Positions 35,098-43,286 of a stretch of DNA of 64,000 bases are shown here, one piece after another. Numbering within the stretch: position 1 is the first letter of the stretch; each line of letters starts with the position of its first letter. The stretch comes from Sphingomonas radiodurans. GTDB lineage: Bacteria; Pseudomonadota; Alphaproteobacteria; Sphingomonadales; Sphingomonadaceae. The position numbers were made by a program, and so were the translations under genes. Location of the stretch: NCBI RefSeq assembly GCF_020866845.1, contig NZ_CP086594.1:1054001-1118000 (forward strand), in the 5' to 3' direction. The notes under the pieces are model-generated. The model had not been told where the DNA came from and did not search any database. It saw only the letters and a list, made by a program, of their open reading frames with translations.

Positions 35098-35813
35098 TGG
35101 GCCGGGTTTCGTTGCTGCTCCTCGTGCTGCTCGGCGCGGCGTTCGGCGCCGGCGGCATGTGGCTGGCCGAGCGCGTCGCGCCAAGCGATGTGTCCACCGC
35201 GAACAAGACGCAGATAGAGCGCGTCGTGCGCGATTACGTCCTCGCCAATCCCGAGCTCATCCCGCAGGCAATGCAGAAGCTGCAGGAGCGCGAGAGCGCC
35301 CGCGCGATCGGCGGCGATCGCGGACAGATCGAAACGGCATACAAGGGCGCCGTCCTCGGCAATCCGCAGGGTGACGTCACGCTGGTCGAGTTCTTCGACT
35401 ATAATTGCGGTTATTGCCGCGCGAGCCTGCCGGTCATTCGCCAATTGGTCGCCGCCGATCCAAACTTGCGCGTCGTCTTCCGCGAGCTGCCGATCCTCAG
35501 CGACGAAAGCCGCGACGCCGCCCGCGCCTCGCTAGCCGCCGCAGCGCAGGGCAAGTTCTCCACCTTCCACGAAGCGCTCTACGCAGCCGGCCCGGTCAGC
35601 GCCACGACGATCGCCGCTACCGCCAAGACAAGCGGCGTCGACCTTACAAACCTGCCCGACGACGCCGACACCGAAATCGCCAGCAACCTGGCGCTAGCCG
35701 GCAAGATCGGCATCACCGGCACGCCCACTTGGGTAATCGGCGACAAGGTTCTGGCCGGCGCCCAACCGCTCGACAAGTTGCAGGAAGCCATCGCCACCGC
35801 CGGCGCGAAATAG
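35097..35813 (+). CDS. DsbA-family thiol oxidoreductase
   Basis: A 238-residue thioredoxin-fold protein anchored or exported by an N-terminal hydrophobic segment (VSLLLLVLLGAAFGAGGMWLA). After a helical linker typical of Com1/ScsC-like proteins comes the active site FFDYNCGYCRASLP (CGYC, near residue 107); the cis-proline loop is GITGTPTWVIG. It would make or shuffle disulphides in periplasmic proteins. The ATG overlaps the stop of the M48 protease, so the two probably act together in envelope protein quality control. Confidence 0.88.
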   Translation: MGRVSLLLLVLLGAAFGAGGMWLAERVAPSDVSTANKTQIERVVRDYVLANPELIPQAMQKLQERESARAIGGDRGQIETAYKGAVLGNPQGDVTLVEFFDYNCGYCRASLPVIRQLVAADPNLRVVFRELPILSDESRDAARASLAAAAQGKFSTFHEALYAAGPVSATTIAATAKTSGVDLTNLPDDADTEIASNLALAGKIGITGTPTWVIGDKVLAGAQPLDKLQEAIATAGAK

Positions 35814-35830
35814 CCCGACGAAGGTACGCT

Positions 35831-36934
35831 CTAAGGCGCTACATCCCCCGCCTTCGCCGCGATCGGACGAGCCTGCGTCACCAACGTCATCAGCAGCTTG
35901 CCCGGTTCCTCGCTCGTCGCGTGGTGGCCTGATCGCTCGAACCACACCAGCTGCTTCGACGGTGCCTTCACCCGCGCGAACCATTCCGCCGCGACCTCGC
36001 TCGACACGGTGATGTCGTGCCGCCCAAGCAGCAACAGCAGCGGCGTCTTCAACGTCCGGATCGCCGCCAGATCGGCGGACAGGATCTCGGGCAGCAACGC
36101 CTTCGTCACCGGCGGCTGCCCCTTGAACGCGTTGCGCACGTCGTCATCGCTATATTCGGGCGAAAGCTTAATGGCCGCCAACTCGAACGCCGCGCCGGTC
36201 GGCCGTCGCCAGGCAGCACCGCCAAAGATAGTGAGCCATTTGCGCTGGATCAGGATCGCCTCCACCGGCACCGGGGCTTTCGCCGCATAGGGCGCGATCG
36301 ACTCCAGTTCGCGCACCGCTTCGGCATTTCCGGCCGCCCGCGCACGCGCCATCGTCCACGCCCAGCCGCGCCGCTCGCCCTCCAGCCCGTCGGTCAGCTG
36401 CCCCATGCCGATATAGGCGTGCAGCCATTCGGGATGCGCCGCGGCGAGTTTTAGCCCCAGCATGCTTCCCCAGCTATGCCCGAGCACGAACAGCTTGCGC
36501 TTGCCGAACCGCTTCAACGCCCATTGCACCACCTCCTCGGCGTCGCGCTGGTAGCGTTCGGCAGTCAGCAGCGCCGGATCGTTTGCGCCGCTGGCAGTGA
36601 AGGTCTTGCCGGCATTGCGCTGGTCCCAATGCACGACGGTGAAATACTCGTCCCAGCCACGCCCCCACCACCAGTCGAGCGGCGTCTCGACAAAGCCCGG
36701 CCCGCCGTGAAAATAGATCAGCACCGGGTTGCGCAGATCCTGGCTGCGGATCGACACCACTTGCTTGATGCCGCCGATCGGGATCGTCTCGCTCGCCTGT
36801 AGCCCATCGGGGCTGACGATCTCGCGCAGCCCGGCGATGATCTTCACCGCCTCGGTGCGACTGTTCGGCCCGACCGGCGTCTGTGCAGCGACCGGCGTCG
36901 CAAGCAGCGCCAACACAGCAGCGAAAATCCTCAT
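35831..36934 (-). CDS. secreted alpha/beta hydrolase, proline iminopeptidase-like
   Basis: A 367-residue alpha/beta hydrolase with a signal peptide (MRIFAAVLALLATPVAAQ). The oxyanion region YFHGGPGF near residue 75 and nucleophile elbow LGHSWGSM near residue 151 match the proline iminopeptidase group; a late aspartate (LGRHDITV) and histidine (SGHHATSEEP) complete the triad. It may cleave N-terminal residues from peptides or act on small esters; the substrate is not known. It precedes the extensin-like gene on the minus strand by reading order, with 14 bases between them. Confidence 0.85.
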   Translation of the reverse strand: MRIFAAVLALLATPVAAQTPVGPNSRTEAVKIIAGLREIVSPDGLQASETIPIGGIKQVVSIRSQDLRNPVLIYFHGGPGFVETPLDWWWGRGWDEYFTVVHWDQRNAGKTFTASGANDPALLTAERYQRDAEEVVQWALKRFGKRKLFVLGHSWGSMLGLKLAAAHPEWLHAYIGMGQLTDGLEGERRGWAWTMARARAAGNAEAVRELESIAPYAAKAPVPVEAILIQRKWLTIFGGAAWRRPTGAAFELAAIKLSPEYSDDDVRNAFKGQPPVTKALLPEILSADLAAIRTLKTPLLLLLGRHDITVSSEVAAEWFARVKAPSKQLVWFERSGHHATSEEPGKLLMTLVTQARPIAAKAGDVAP

Positions 36935-36948
36935 GCCTTATCCCCCCA

Positions 36949-37596
36949 TCAACGGCAGAAATTCGCCTTGTCATCCTCGAGATGCAAATGATTGCGGTGC
37001 GCTGCATTATAGTTCGGGCCGAGCGTCGTGCCGAACCGCTTGCATGCCGAGGCGCTGATCGTCTGCAGGAACCGCCGCACGTCGGGATCGGGCGAGTTCC
37101 AGTCCTTGAGGATCGTGATCCGCCGCCCGTCCTTCAGCTGGAAGCCGCCGATGTCGATCGCATTGGCGATCGCATGCCCCGATCGTCGCCCGGTCCCCGC
37201 AACGTTGCGGCAATTGTAGCTACCCATGCTCTCTATCTTGGCGAGCTCGCTGCCCAGCATCTGATAAGCCGCTGGCGCCACAGCGTTGCGCGCCCATTGT
37301 GCATAGGTCCGCGCCTGCCCGCAGCGTACCGCCCCCAGGTTCGTCGTTGGCACGCCGATGTCGAGCAGCTTCACCGTGCCGACGATCCCGCACCCCGGCC
37401 CGAACTGGCGATCGGGCAGCACCTCGAAATCGACGCCAAGCTCGCGCAAGTCGCGCTGGCACATCGCCGTCTCGCGCGCCGAAGGCCCCTCGACCTTCTT
37501 GTTCGCGTTGCGCGAATCGGGGCGGGACGGTCGGTCCGATCGTCCGCACGCCGCAAGCGTCGTCACGATCAGCGCCAGCATGATGACGGTACGCAC
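36949..37596 (-). CDS. extensin-fold lipoprotein (VanY-like peptidase fold)
   Basis: A 215-residue lipoprotein with signal MRTVIMLALIVTTLAAC (lipobox LAAC). The mature domain belongs to the extensin-like C-terminal family, related in fold to M15 D,D-carboxypeptidases: SGHAIANAIDIGGFQL near residue 139 and AAHRNHLHLED near residue 200 supply His-Asp-His ligands. A role in peptidoglycan trimming is plausible and unproven. GTG at 37596 follows GGGGGA. Four or more cysteines suggest disulphides. Confidence 0.8.
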   Translation of the reverse strand: MRTVIMLALIVTTLAACGRSDRPSRPDSRNANKKVEGPSARETAMCQRDLRELGVDFEVLPDRQFGPGCGIVGTVKLLDIGVPTTNLGAVRCGQARTYAQWARNAVAPAAYQMLGSELAKIESMGSYNCRNVAGTGRRSGHAIANAIDIGGFQLKDGRRITILKDWNSPDPDVRRFLQTISASACKRFGTTLGPNYNAAHRNHLHLEDDKANFCR

Positions 37597-37752
37597 ACAT
37601 CCCCCATTCGCGCCAAAGCCGTTGCCACGCCGCCCCTTCTTCCCGCTTCATCTTAGCAAAGGGAAGCAGCCTTATGCCAAGCCCGGCCCAACGGTGCGCC
37701 CGCGCGGCTGAACCGAGTCTGATCCGCGTTAAGTCGATTGCCACCCCGGTTC

Positions 37753-37820
37753 CACGCGTCTAGGGCGGTGTCGGGCCACGCGGTCCCAACGCCGCGCGTG
37801 CTCTCTGTAAGGAGAGAGAC
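37753..37820 (+). promoter_or_regulatory. structured serC leader (serC RNA motif-like)
   Basis: An outer stem CACGCG (37753-37758)/CGCGTG (37795-37800) encloses GGGCGGTG...AACGCCGC, which can pair internally. A second hairpin, CTCTCT (37801-37806)/AGAGAG (37813-37818), holds the Shine-Dalgarno AAGGAG of serC. A structured element upstream of serC in alphaproteobacteria, the serC motif, is known from comparative genomics; position and layout fit, but no covariance search was run. Confidence 0.55.
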
Positions 37821-38972
37821 ATGACTGATACGACGCTCGCCGACGCCACATTTGCGCCTGCGAAACCCGCCACCACTCCGGCGCGACCCTATTTTTCCTC
37901 CGGCCCCTGCGCCAAGCCTCCCGGCTGGGACGCCGCGAAGCTCGCCGACGCATCGCTCGGCCGCTCGCACCGCTCGAAGATCGGCAAGCAGCGTCTGCAA
38001 TATTGCATCGATCTGATGCGCGAATTGCTCAAGCTCCCCGACACGCACCACATCGGCATCGTCCCCGGCTCGGACACCGGCGCGTTCGAAATGGCGATGT
38101 GGACGATGCTTGGGCAGCGCCCCGTCACGGCGCTCGCGTGGGAAAGCTTCGGCGAAGGCTGGGTCACGGATGCGGTCAAGCAGCTCAAGATCGACCCGAC
38201 GGTGATCCGCGCCGATTACGGCCAGCTGCCCGATCTCGCGCAGGTCGATTGGTCCAACGACGTGCTGTTCACCTGGAACGGCACGACCAGCGGCGTGCGC
38301 GTGCCCAACGGCGACTGGATCGCCGACGATCGCGAAGGCCTGAGCTTTGCCGACGCCACCAGCGGCGTGTTCGCCTACGATCTGCCGTGGGACAAGATCG
38401 ATGTCGCCACCTTCTCGTGGCAGAAGGTGTTGGGCGGCGAGGGCGCGCACGGTGTCCTGATCCTCGGCCCGCGCGCCGTGGAACGCCTCGAAAGCTACAC
38501 CCCCACCTGGCCGCTGCCCAAGGTGTTCCGCCTCGTCTCGAAGGGCAAGCTCACCGAGGGCGTGTTCAAGGGCGAGACGATCAACACCCCCTCGATGCTC
38601 GCGGTCGAAGATGCGATCTTCAGCCTCGAATGGGCGAAGGGCCTCGGAGAAGGCGGCCTGATCGCCCGCTCGGACGCCAACGCCGCCGCGCTCAACGAGA
38701 TCGTCGAAGCCCGCGAGTGGCTCGGCCACCTCGCGGTCGATGAAGCCTCGCGCTCGAAGACCAGCGTGTGTCTCACGGTCGACGCCGACGAAGCGGTGAT
38801 CAAGAAGATGGTCTCATTGCTCGACGCCGAGGGCGCCGCCTACGACATCGGCGGCTACCGCGACGCGCCACCGGGCCTGCGGATCTGGTGCGGCGCCACG
38901 GTCGACACCGCGGATATCGTCGCGCTCGGCCCCTGGCTCGACTGGGCCTACGCCACCGCCAAGCAGGGCTGA
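37821..38972 (+). CDS. serC: phosphoserine aminotransferase
   Basis: PLP enzyme of 383 residues that transaminates 3-phosphohydroxypyruvate to phosphoserine. It belongs to the long alphaproteobacterial type: RPYFSSGPCAKPPGW near residue 22, SLGRSHRSKIGK, the cofactor lysine in ATFSWQKVLGGEGAHG near residue 200, and LRIWCGATVDTADI at the end. The AAGGAGAGAG Shine-Dalgarno lies in a hairpin. serA follows, separated by a palindromic repeat. Confidence 0.95.
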   Translation: MTDTTLADATFAPAKPATTPARPYFSSGPCAKPPGWDAAKLADASLGRSHRSKIGKQRLQYCIDLMRELLKLPDTHHIGIVPGSDTGAFEMAMWTMLGQRPVTALAWESFGEGWVTDAVKQLKIDPTVIRADYGQLPDLAQVDWSNDVLFTWNGTTSGVRVPNGDWIADDREGLSFADATSGVFAYDLPWDKIDVATFSWQKVLGGEGAHGVLILGPRAVERLESYTPTWPLPKVFRLVSKGKLTEGVFKGETINTPSMLAVEDAIFSLEWAKGLGEGGLIARSDANAAALNEIVEAREWLGHLAVDEASRSKTSVCLTVDADEAVIKKMVSLLDAEGAAYDIGGYRDAPPGLRIWCGATVDTADIVALGPWLDWAYATAKQG

Positions 38973-38979
38973 CCGAAAG

Positions 38980-39101
38980 CCCTCTCCCCTTCAGGGGAGA
39001 GGGTTGGGAGAGGGGCAGTCACGAGCTGCCCGCTCTCCGCACACAGCCCCTCTCCCGACTTCGCATCCGCTCGTCTGCCCTCTCCCCTGAAGGAGAGAGG
39101 G
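38980..39101. repeat. composite palindromic repeat (family A) between serC and serA
   Basis: Two inverted copies of the core: CCCTCTCCCC-TTCA-GGGGAGAGGG at 38980-39003 and its reverse form at 39078-39101 (TGAA loop). The segment between also pairs (GGGAGAGGGGC with GCCCCTCTCCC), so the whole unit could fold as one long hairpin. It ends about 15 bases before serA, close to the GGAGA used as its ribosome binding site. Confidence 0.8.
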
Positions 39102-39116
39102 CCATGGAGATATGAA

Positions 39117-40694
39117 ATGCCAAAAGTTCTAATCAGCGACCAAATGGACCCCAAAGCCGCGCAGATTTTCCGCGAGCGCGGCGTCGAAGTCGACGAAATC
39201 ACCGGCAAGACGCCCGCCGAGCTCAAGGCGATCATCGGCGAATACGATGGCCTCGCGATCCGCAGCTCGACGAAGGTGACGAAGGAAATCCTCGACGCCG
39301 CGACGAACCTAAAGGTCGTCGGCCGCGCCGGCATCGGCGTCGACAATGTCGATATCCCCGCGGCGTCCGCGAAGGGCGTCGTCGTCATGAACACGCCGTT
39401 CGGCAATTCGATCACCACCGCCGAACACGCCATCGCACTCATGTTCGCGCTCGCGCGTCAGCTGCCCGAGGCCGACGCCTCCACCCAGGCCGGCAAGTGG
39501 GAAAAGAACCGCTTCATGGGCGTCGAGCTGACGTCGAAGACGCTCGGCCTGATCGGTGCCGGCAACATCGGCTCGATCGTCGCTGACCGCGCGCGCGGCC
39601 TCAAGATGAAGGTCATCGCCTACGATCCCTTCCTCACCGAGGATCGCGCGATCGAGCTCGGCGTGGAGAAGGCAACGCTCGACGACGTGCTCGCGCGCGC
39701 CGACTTCATCACGCTCCACACCCCGCTCACCGATCAGACGCGCAACATCCTGTCGGCCGAGAATCTCGCCAAGACCAAGAAGGGCGTCCGGATCATCAAT
39801 TGCGCGCGCGGTGGCCTGATCGACGAGGTTGCGCTCAAGGAGGGCCTCGACAGCGGCCATATCGGCGGCGCCGCGCTCGACGTGTTCGTCTCCGAACCGG
39901 CCAAGGAAAGCCCGCTGTTCGGCACGCCGAACTTCGTCTCTACCCCGCATCTCGGCGCCTCGACCACCGAGGCGCAGGTGAACGTCGCCATCCAGGTCGC
40001 CGAGCAGATGGCCGATTATCTGGTGTCGGGCGGCGTCACGAACGCACTCAATATGCCCAGCCTCACCGCGGAAGAAGCGCCCAAGCTCAAGCCCTACATG
40101 GGCCTGGCCGAAAAGCTCGGCAGCCTCGTCGGCCAGCTGGCGCACGGCGCGATCGATCGTATCTCGATCCACTCCGAAGGCGCCGCAGCGGAGCTCAACC
40201 CCAAGCCGATGACCAGCGCGGTGCTCAAGGGCTTCCTCGGCACGCAGACCGACACGGTCAACATGGTCAACGCCCCCGTGCTGGCGCGCGAGCGTGGCAT
40301 GGAAGTGCGCGAGATCCGTACCGAGCGCGAGGGTGATTACCACACGCTGCTGCGCGTTTCGGTACGCACCGCCGATGGCGAGCGCTCGGTCGTCGGCACG
40401 CTGTTCGGCGATTCGGCCCCGCGGCTCGTCGAGCTGTTCGGGATCAAGGTCGAGGCCGATCTGGCCGGCGCGATGCTCTATGTCGTCAACGAGGATGCAC
40501 CGGGCTTCATTGGCCGGCTCGGCACCACCTTGGGCGAGGCCGGCGTCAACATCGGCACGTTCCACCTCGGCCGCCGTCAGGCCGGCGGCGAGGCTGTGCT
40601 GCTGCTATCGGTCGACGAACCGGTCACGCGCGAGTTGCTGGCCACGGTGAAGGCGCTCCCGGGCGTCAAGACCGCGATGGGGCTGAAGTTCTAA
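39117..40694 (+). CDS. serA: D-3-phosphoglycerate dehydrogenase
   Basis: First step of serine synthesis: NAD-dependent oxidation of 3-phosphoglycerate. The 525-residue long form has the substrate domain, the NAD motif LGLIGAGNIGSIVADRA near residue 143, the catalytic INCARGGLIDEVAL arginine and ASTTEAQVNVA histidine region, an intervening domain, and a C-terminal ACT domain (DAPGFIGRLGTTLGEAGVNI) that usually senses serine. It is co-oriented with serC. Confidence 0.96.
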   Translation: MPKVLISDQMDPKAAQIFRERGVEVDEITGKTPAELKAIIGEYDGLAIRSSTKVTKEILDAATNLKVVGRAGIGVDNVDIPAASAKGVVVMNTPFGNSITTAEHAIALMFALARQLPEADASTQAGKWEKNRFMGVELTSKTLGLIGAGNIGSIVADRARGLKMKVIAYDPFLTEDRAIELGVEKATLDDVLARADFITLHTPLTDQTRNILSAENLAKTKKGVRIINCARGGLIDEVALKEGLDSGHIGGAALDVFVSEPAKESPLFGTPNFVSTPHLGASTTEAQVNVAIQVAEQMADYLVSGGVTNALNMPSLTAEEAPKLKPYMGLAEKLGSLVGQLAHGAIDRISIHSEGAAAELNPKPMTSAVLKGFLGTQTDTVNMVNAPVLARERGMEVREIRTEREGDYHTLLRVSVRTADGERSVVGTLFGDSAPRLVELFGIKVEADLAGAMLYVVNEDAPGFIGRLGTTLGEAGVNIGTFHLGRRQAGGEAVLLLSVDEPVTRELLATVKALPGVKTAMGLKF

Positions 40695-40711
40695 GCGCGC
40701 TTGCTCATATC

Positions 40712-40740
40712 CCTCACCCCGGCTTTACGCCGGGGTGAGG
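40712..40740 (+). terminator. long GC-rich hairpin after serA
   Basis: CCTCACCCCGGC (40712-40723) and GCCGGGGTGAGG (40729-40740) form 12 perfect pairs with loop TTTAC, 17 bases after the serA stop. No T-run follows, so it may be a terminator aided by stability or a single copy of the CACCCCGG repeat class. Confidence 0.5.
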
Positions 40741-40861
40741 CGCTGTCGGCGGGAAGGCAGCCGCGAATAGGATGCCCGCCGTCACCAGACTTAGCTGTTG
40801 TCATCAGCGGCATAACGGATGACAGTTCCGTTACGTCCCCGGGGGACGACGGGGAGAAGTC

Positions 40862-41857
40862 TTGAGTGCGTTGATCTTTGCCGGGGCGCTGCTGTTCTCG
40901 CCCCCGCCGATTGCAGCGACAGATGCCGTGATGCCGATGGCGGCACCGCCGCTTGTCGCAACGACGGTCGAAGCCTTCACCCCTGGCGACGCCGCGCCGA
41001 CCGTGGCACCAGCCGGCGTCATTGCCCCGCAGACCGCGCCAGCGCCCGAAACGCCAGAGTCCGCGCAACGCGACATCGTTGTCACCGGCCGGAGCGCCTG
41101 GGAAGCACCCGATCCGTTCGCCGACATCAACACCAAGGCGTTCGAAGCGACGATGGCAGTCGACTCGGCGATCATCGGCCCGATCGCAATGGTCTACAAG
41201 GATGTGATCCCCAAGCCGATCCGCGATGGCGCGCACAACTTCCTGTACAATTTGCGCGAGCCCGTCGTCTTCCTGAACTTCGTCCTGCAGCTCAAGATCG
41301 GCCGCGCACTCGAAACCGTCGGGCGGTTCGCGATCAACACCACCGTTGGCGTCGCCGGCCTGTTCGACATGGCCAAGCGCAAGCCGTTCAAGTGGAGGCG
41401 CCGCAGCAACGGCTTTGCCAACACCCTCGGCTTCTACGGCATCAAGACCGGCCCGTTCATGTTCCTGCCGATCGTCGGCCCGACCACGCCGCGCGACCTG
41501 ATCGGCGGCGCACTCGACCGCTTGCTGTTCCCGTTCGTCTACGGCTCGCGCATCACCAAGCCTGAGTTTGCGATCCCGTTCGGCGTGATCGGCATGCTCG
41601 ATCACCGCGCCGAGTTCGATGATACGCAACGCCAGTTGCACGATGGCCAGGCCGATCCCTACGCCCGCTCGCGCGATTTCTACCTGCAACGCCGCCAGAA
41701 CGAGATCGACGAGCTGAAAGGCAAGGCGCCGAAGAATTCGAGCGGCATGTCCGAAGCTCCCACCGCGCCGATCACCGTGCGCGAACGCTCCGGCACGACG
41801 CTGGAGGATCCCGCGCCAATCCCCACGCCCCCAGTCGCTACAGTGCCGCAGCAATAG
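40862..41857 (+). CDS. MlaA-family (VacJ) phospholipid transport protein
   Basis: A 331-residue member of the MlaA family, which removes misplaced phospholipids from the outer leaflet of the outer membrane. Family segments: DPFADINTKAFEATMAVD near residue 83, NFLYNLREPVVFLNFVLQLK, GRFAINTTVGVAGLFDMAK and GFANTLGFYGIKTGPFMFLPIVGPTTPRD. The start is TTG at 40862 after GGGGAGAAG. The signal peptide lacks a lipobox cysteine, unlike E. coli MlaA, and is followed by a long Pro/Ala-rich linker. The C-terminus also carries a low-complexity tail. Confidence 0.85.
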   Translation: MSALIFAGALLFSPPPIAATDAVMPMAAPPLVATTVEAFTPGDAAPTVAPAGVIAPQTAPAPETPESAQRDIVVTGRSAWEAPDPFADINTKAFEATMAVDSAIIGPIAMVYKDVIPKPIRDGAHNFLYNLREPVVFLNFVLQLKIGRALETVGRFAINTTVGVAGLFDMAKRKPFKWRRRSNGFANTLGFYGIKTGPFMFLPIVGPTTPRDLIGGALDRLLFPFVYGSRITKPEFAIPFGVIGMLDHRAEFDDTQRQLHDGQADPYARSRDFYLQRRQNEIDELKGKAPKNSSGMSEAPTAPITVRERSGTTLEDPAPIPTPPVATVPQQ

Positions 41858-41862
41858 CCCTC

Positions 41863-41958
41863 CGTCATGCCGGGCTCGTCCCGGCATCCACGGCGCAGCA
41901 AGCGCATAAGCCGTAGAACGCGTCGCACGGTGGACACCGGGACAAGCCCGGTGTGACG
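41863..41958. repeat. palindromic repeat (family B) between mlaA-like gene and hisZ
   Basis: The left arm CGTCATGCCGGGCTCGTCCC plus GGCATCCA, and the right arm an inverted counterpart (TGGACACCGGGACAAGCCCG plus GTGTGACG), bracket a variable centre. A further fragment, TTCATCCCGAGCGAAGTCGA at 41976-41995, belongs to another common repeat type. Confidence 0.75.
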
Positions 41959-42072
41959 CAGGAGCCGAAACCCCGTTCATCCCGAGCGAAGTCGAAGGAC
42001 ATGCAACTCCAGCAACTGCCCCACCATCGTCCGCCTTCCCCCGGCGCACCCGCGCCGTTATGCGCCCCGCAC

Positions 42073-43176
42073 ATGATACGCCCCAGCCTGCTCCCCGAAG
42101 GTTTCCGCGACCGCCTCCCCCCACATGCCGATGCCGCGGCCACCGTCGAAGCGCATGTCCTCGGCGTCGCGCATGGCTACGGCTACGAGCGCGTCGATCC
42201 GCCGCTCGCCGAGTTCGCCGAAGGCCTCGGTTCGCGGCTCAAGGACGGTGGGCTCGCCGATGCCGTGCGCTTCGTCGATCCGGTCAGCCAGCGCACCATG
42301 GCGATCCGCCCCGACATCACCGCGCAGGTCGCGCGCATCGCCGCGACGCGCATGGCGCATCACCCGCGCCCCGTCCGCCTCAGCTATGCCGGCTCGGTGC
42401 TCAAGCTACGCGGCGGCGCGCTTCAGCCGGCACGCGAAGCCCGCCAGATCGGCTGCGAACTCATCGGCCTCGATTCGGTCGCCGCCGCACGCGAGATCGT
42501 GACCGTCGCGGTGGAGGCGCTCACCGCCGCCGGCGCGCAAGGCGTGTCGGTCGATTTCACCCTGCCCGATCTCGTCGCCACGCTCGCGGCCGGGCCGCTG
42601 CCGATCGACGACGTCGAGCAGTTGCGCGAGCGGCTCGATGCGAAAGACGCCGGCGCCGTCGCCACGCTTGCCCCGGCCTATCTGCCGCTGATCGAAGCCG
42701 CCGGCCCGTTCACCACCGCGATCGATCGCTTGCGCGCGTTCGACACCAGCGGTGCGCTCGCCACGCGCCTCGATGGGCTCGAAGCGATCGCCGCCGCGCT
42801 CGGCGACACCGCAACGCTCACGCTCGACCCGACCGAGCGTCACGGCTTCGAATATCAGACCTGGCTCGGTTTCTCGTTGTTCGCCGCCGGCGCGACGCGC
42901 GAAGTCGGCCGTGGCGGCACCTACATGCTGATGCACGAGGGCGGGGCCGAGGAAGCGGCCACAGGCTTCTCGCTGTTCGCCGGGTCGATCGCCGGTGATG
43001 CGGTAAGCGAACGCCGCCGCCTGTTCCTGCCGATCGGCGCACCAACCGAGGCCGGCAGCGCGATGCGCGCCGCCGGCTGGGTAACGGTCGCCGCCCTCAC
43101 CGCGAGCGATACGCCCGAAGCGCAATTATGCACGCATCTGTGGGCGGATGGCGAGCCGCGCCCGCTCGGCAATTGA
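42073..43176 (+). CDS. hisZ: ATP phosphoribosyltransferase regulatory subunit
   Basis: A histidyl-tRNA synthetase paralogue of 367 residues that activates the short form of HisG for histidine synthesis. RPSLLPEGFRDRLPP at the N-terminus, the core motif-2-like AIRPDITAQVARIAA near residue 78 and AREARQIGCELIGLDS near residue 118 identify it. It lacks the anticodon domain and is shorter than HisS. ATG at 42073 is used, since the frame further back runs into the upstream repeat. purA follows, a pairing common in sphingomonads. Confidence 0.9.
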   Translation: MIRPSLLPEGFRDRLPPHADAAATVEAHVLGVAHGYGYERVDPPLAEFAEGLGSRLKDGGLADAVRFVDPVSQRTMAIRPDITAQVARIAATRMAHHPRPVRLSYAGSVLKLRGGALQPAREARQIGCELIGLDSVAAAREIVTVAVEALTAAGAQGVSVDFTLPDLVATLAAGPLPIDDVEQLRERLDAKDAGAVATLAPAYLPLIEAAGPFTTAIDRLRAFDTSGALATRLDGLEAIAAALGDTATLTLDPTERHGFEYQTWLGFSLFAAGATREVGRGGTYMLMHEGGAEEAATGFSLFAGSIAGDAVSERRRLFLPIGAPTEAGSAMRAAGWVTVAALTASDTPEAQLCTHLWADGEPRPLGN

Positions 43177-43233
43177 CATCGACATAGCCATCCCGCTACC
43201 CGCGCGGCGCAATTCGAAACCCTTCTGATCGCC

Positions 43234-43259
43234 GAGTCCTGTCGAAGGGCGGTCAGGAT
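43234..43259. repeat. short fragment of a CTGTCGAAGG-type repeat
   Basis: GAGTCCTGTCGAAGGGCGGT followed by CAGGAT, a partial copy of a repeat widespread in sphingomonad intergenic regions, in the 110-base gap between hisZ and purA. Confidence 0.45.
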
Positions 43260-43286
43260 CACCCCGGCAGGGGGACAATCGTATCC

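Noticed and set aside
38980..39101. Possible insertion sequence
   Set aside because: Too short to encode a transposase and no target duplication could be read; treated as a non-autonomous repeat.
40691..42124. 477-codon minus-strand frame opposite the MlaA-like gene
   Set aside because: Runs through a repeat and a hairpin, low-complexity content; the plus strand has conserved MlaA motifs.
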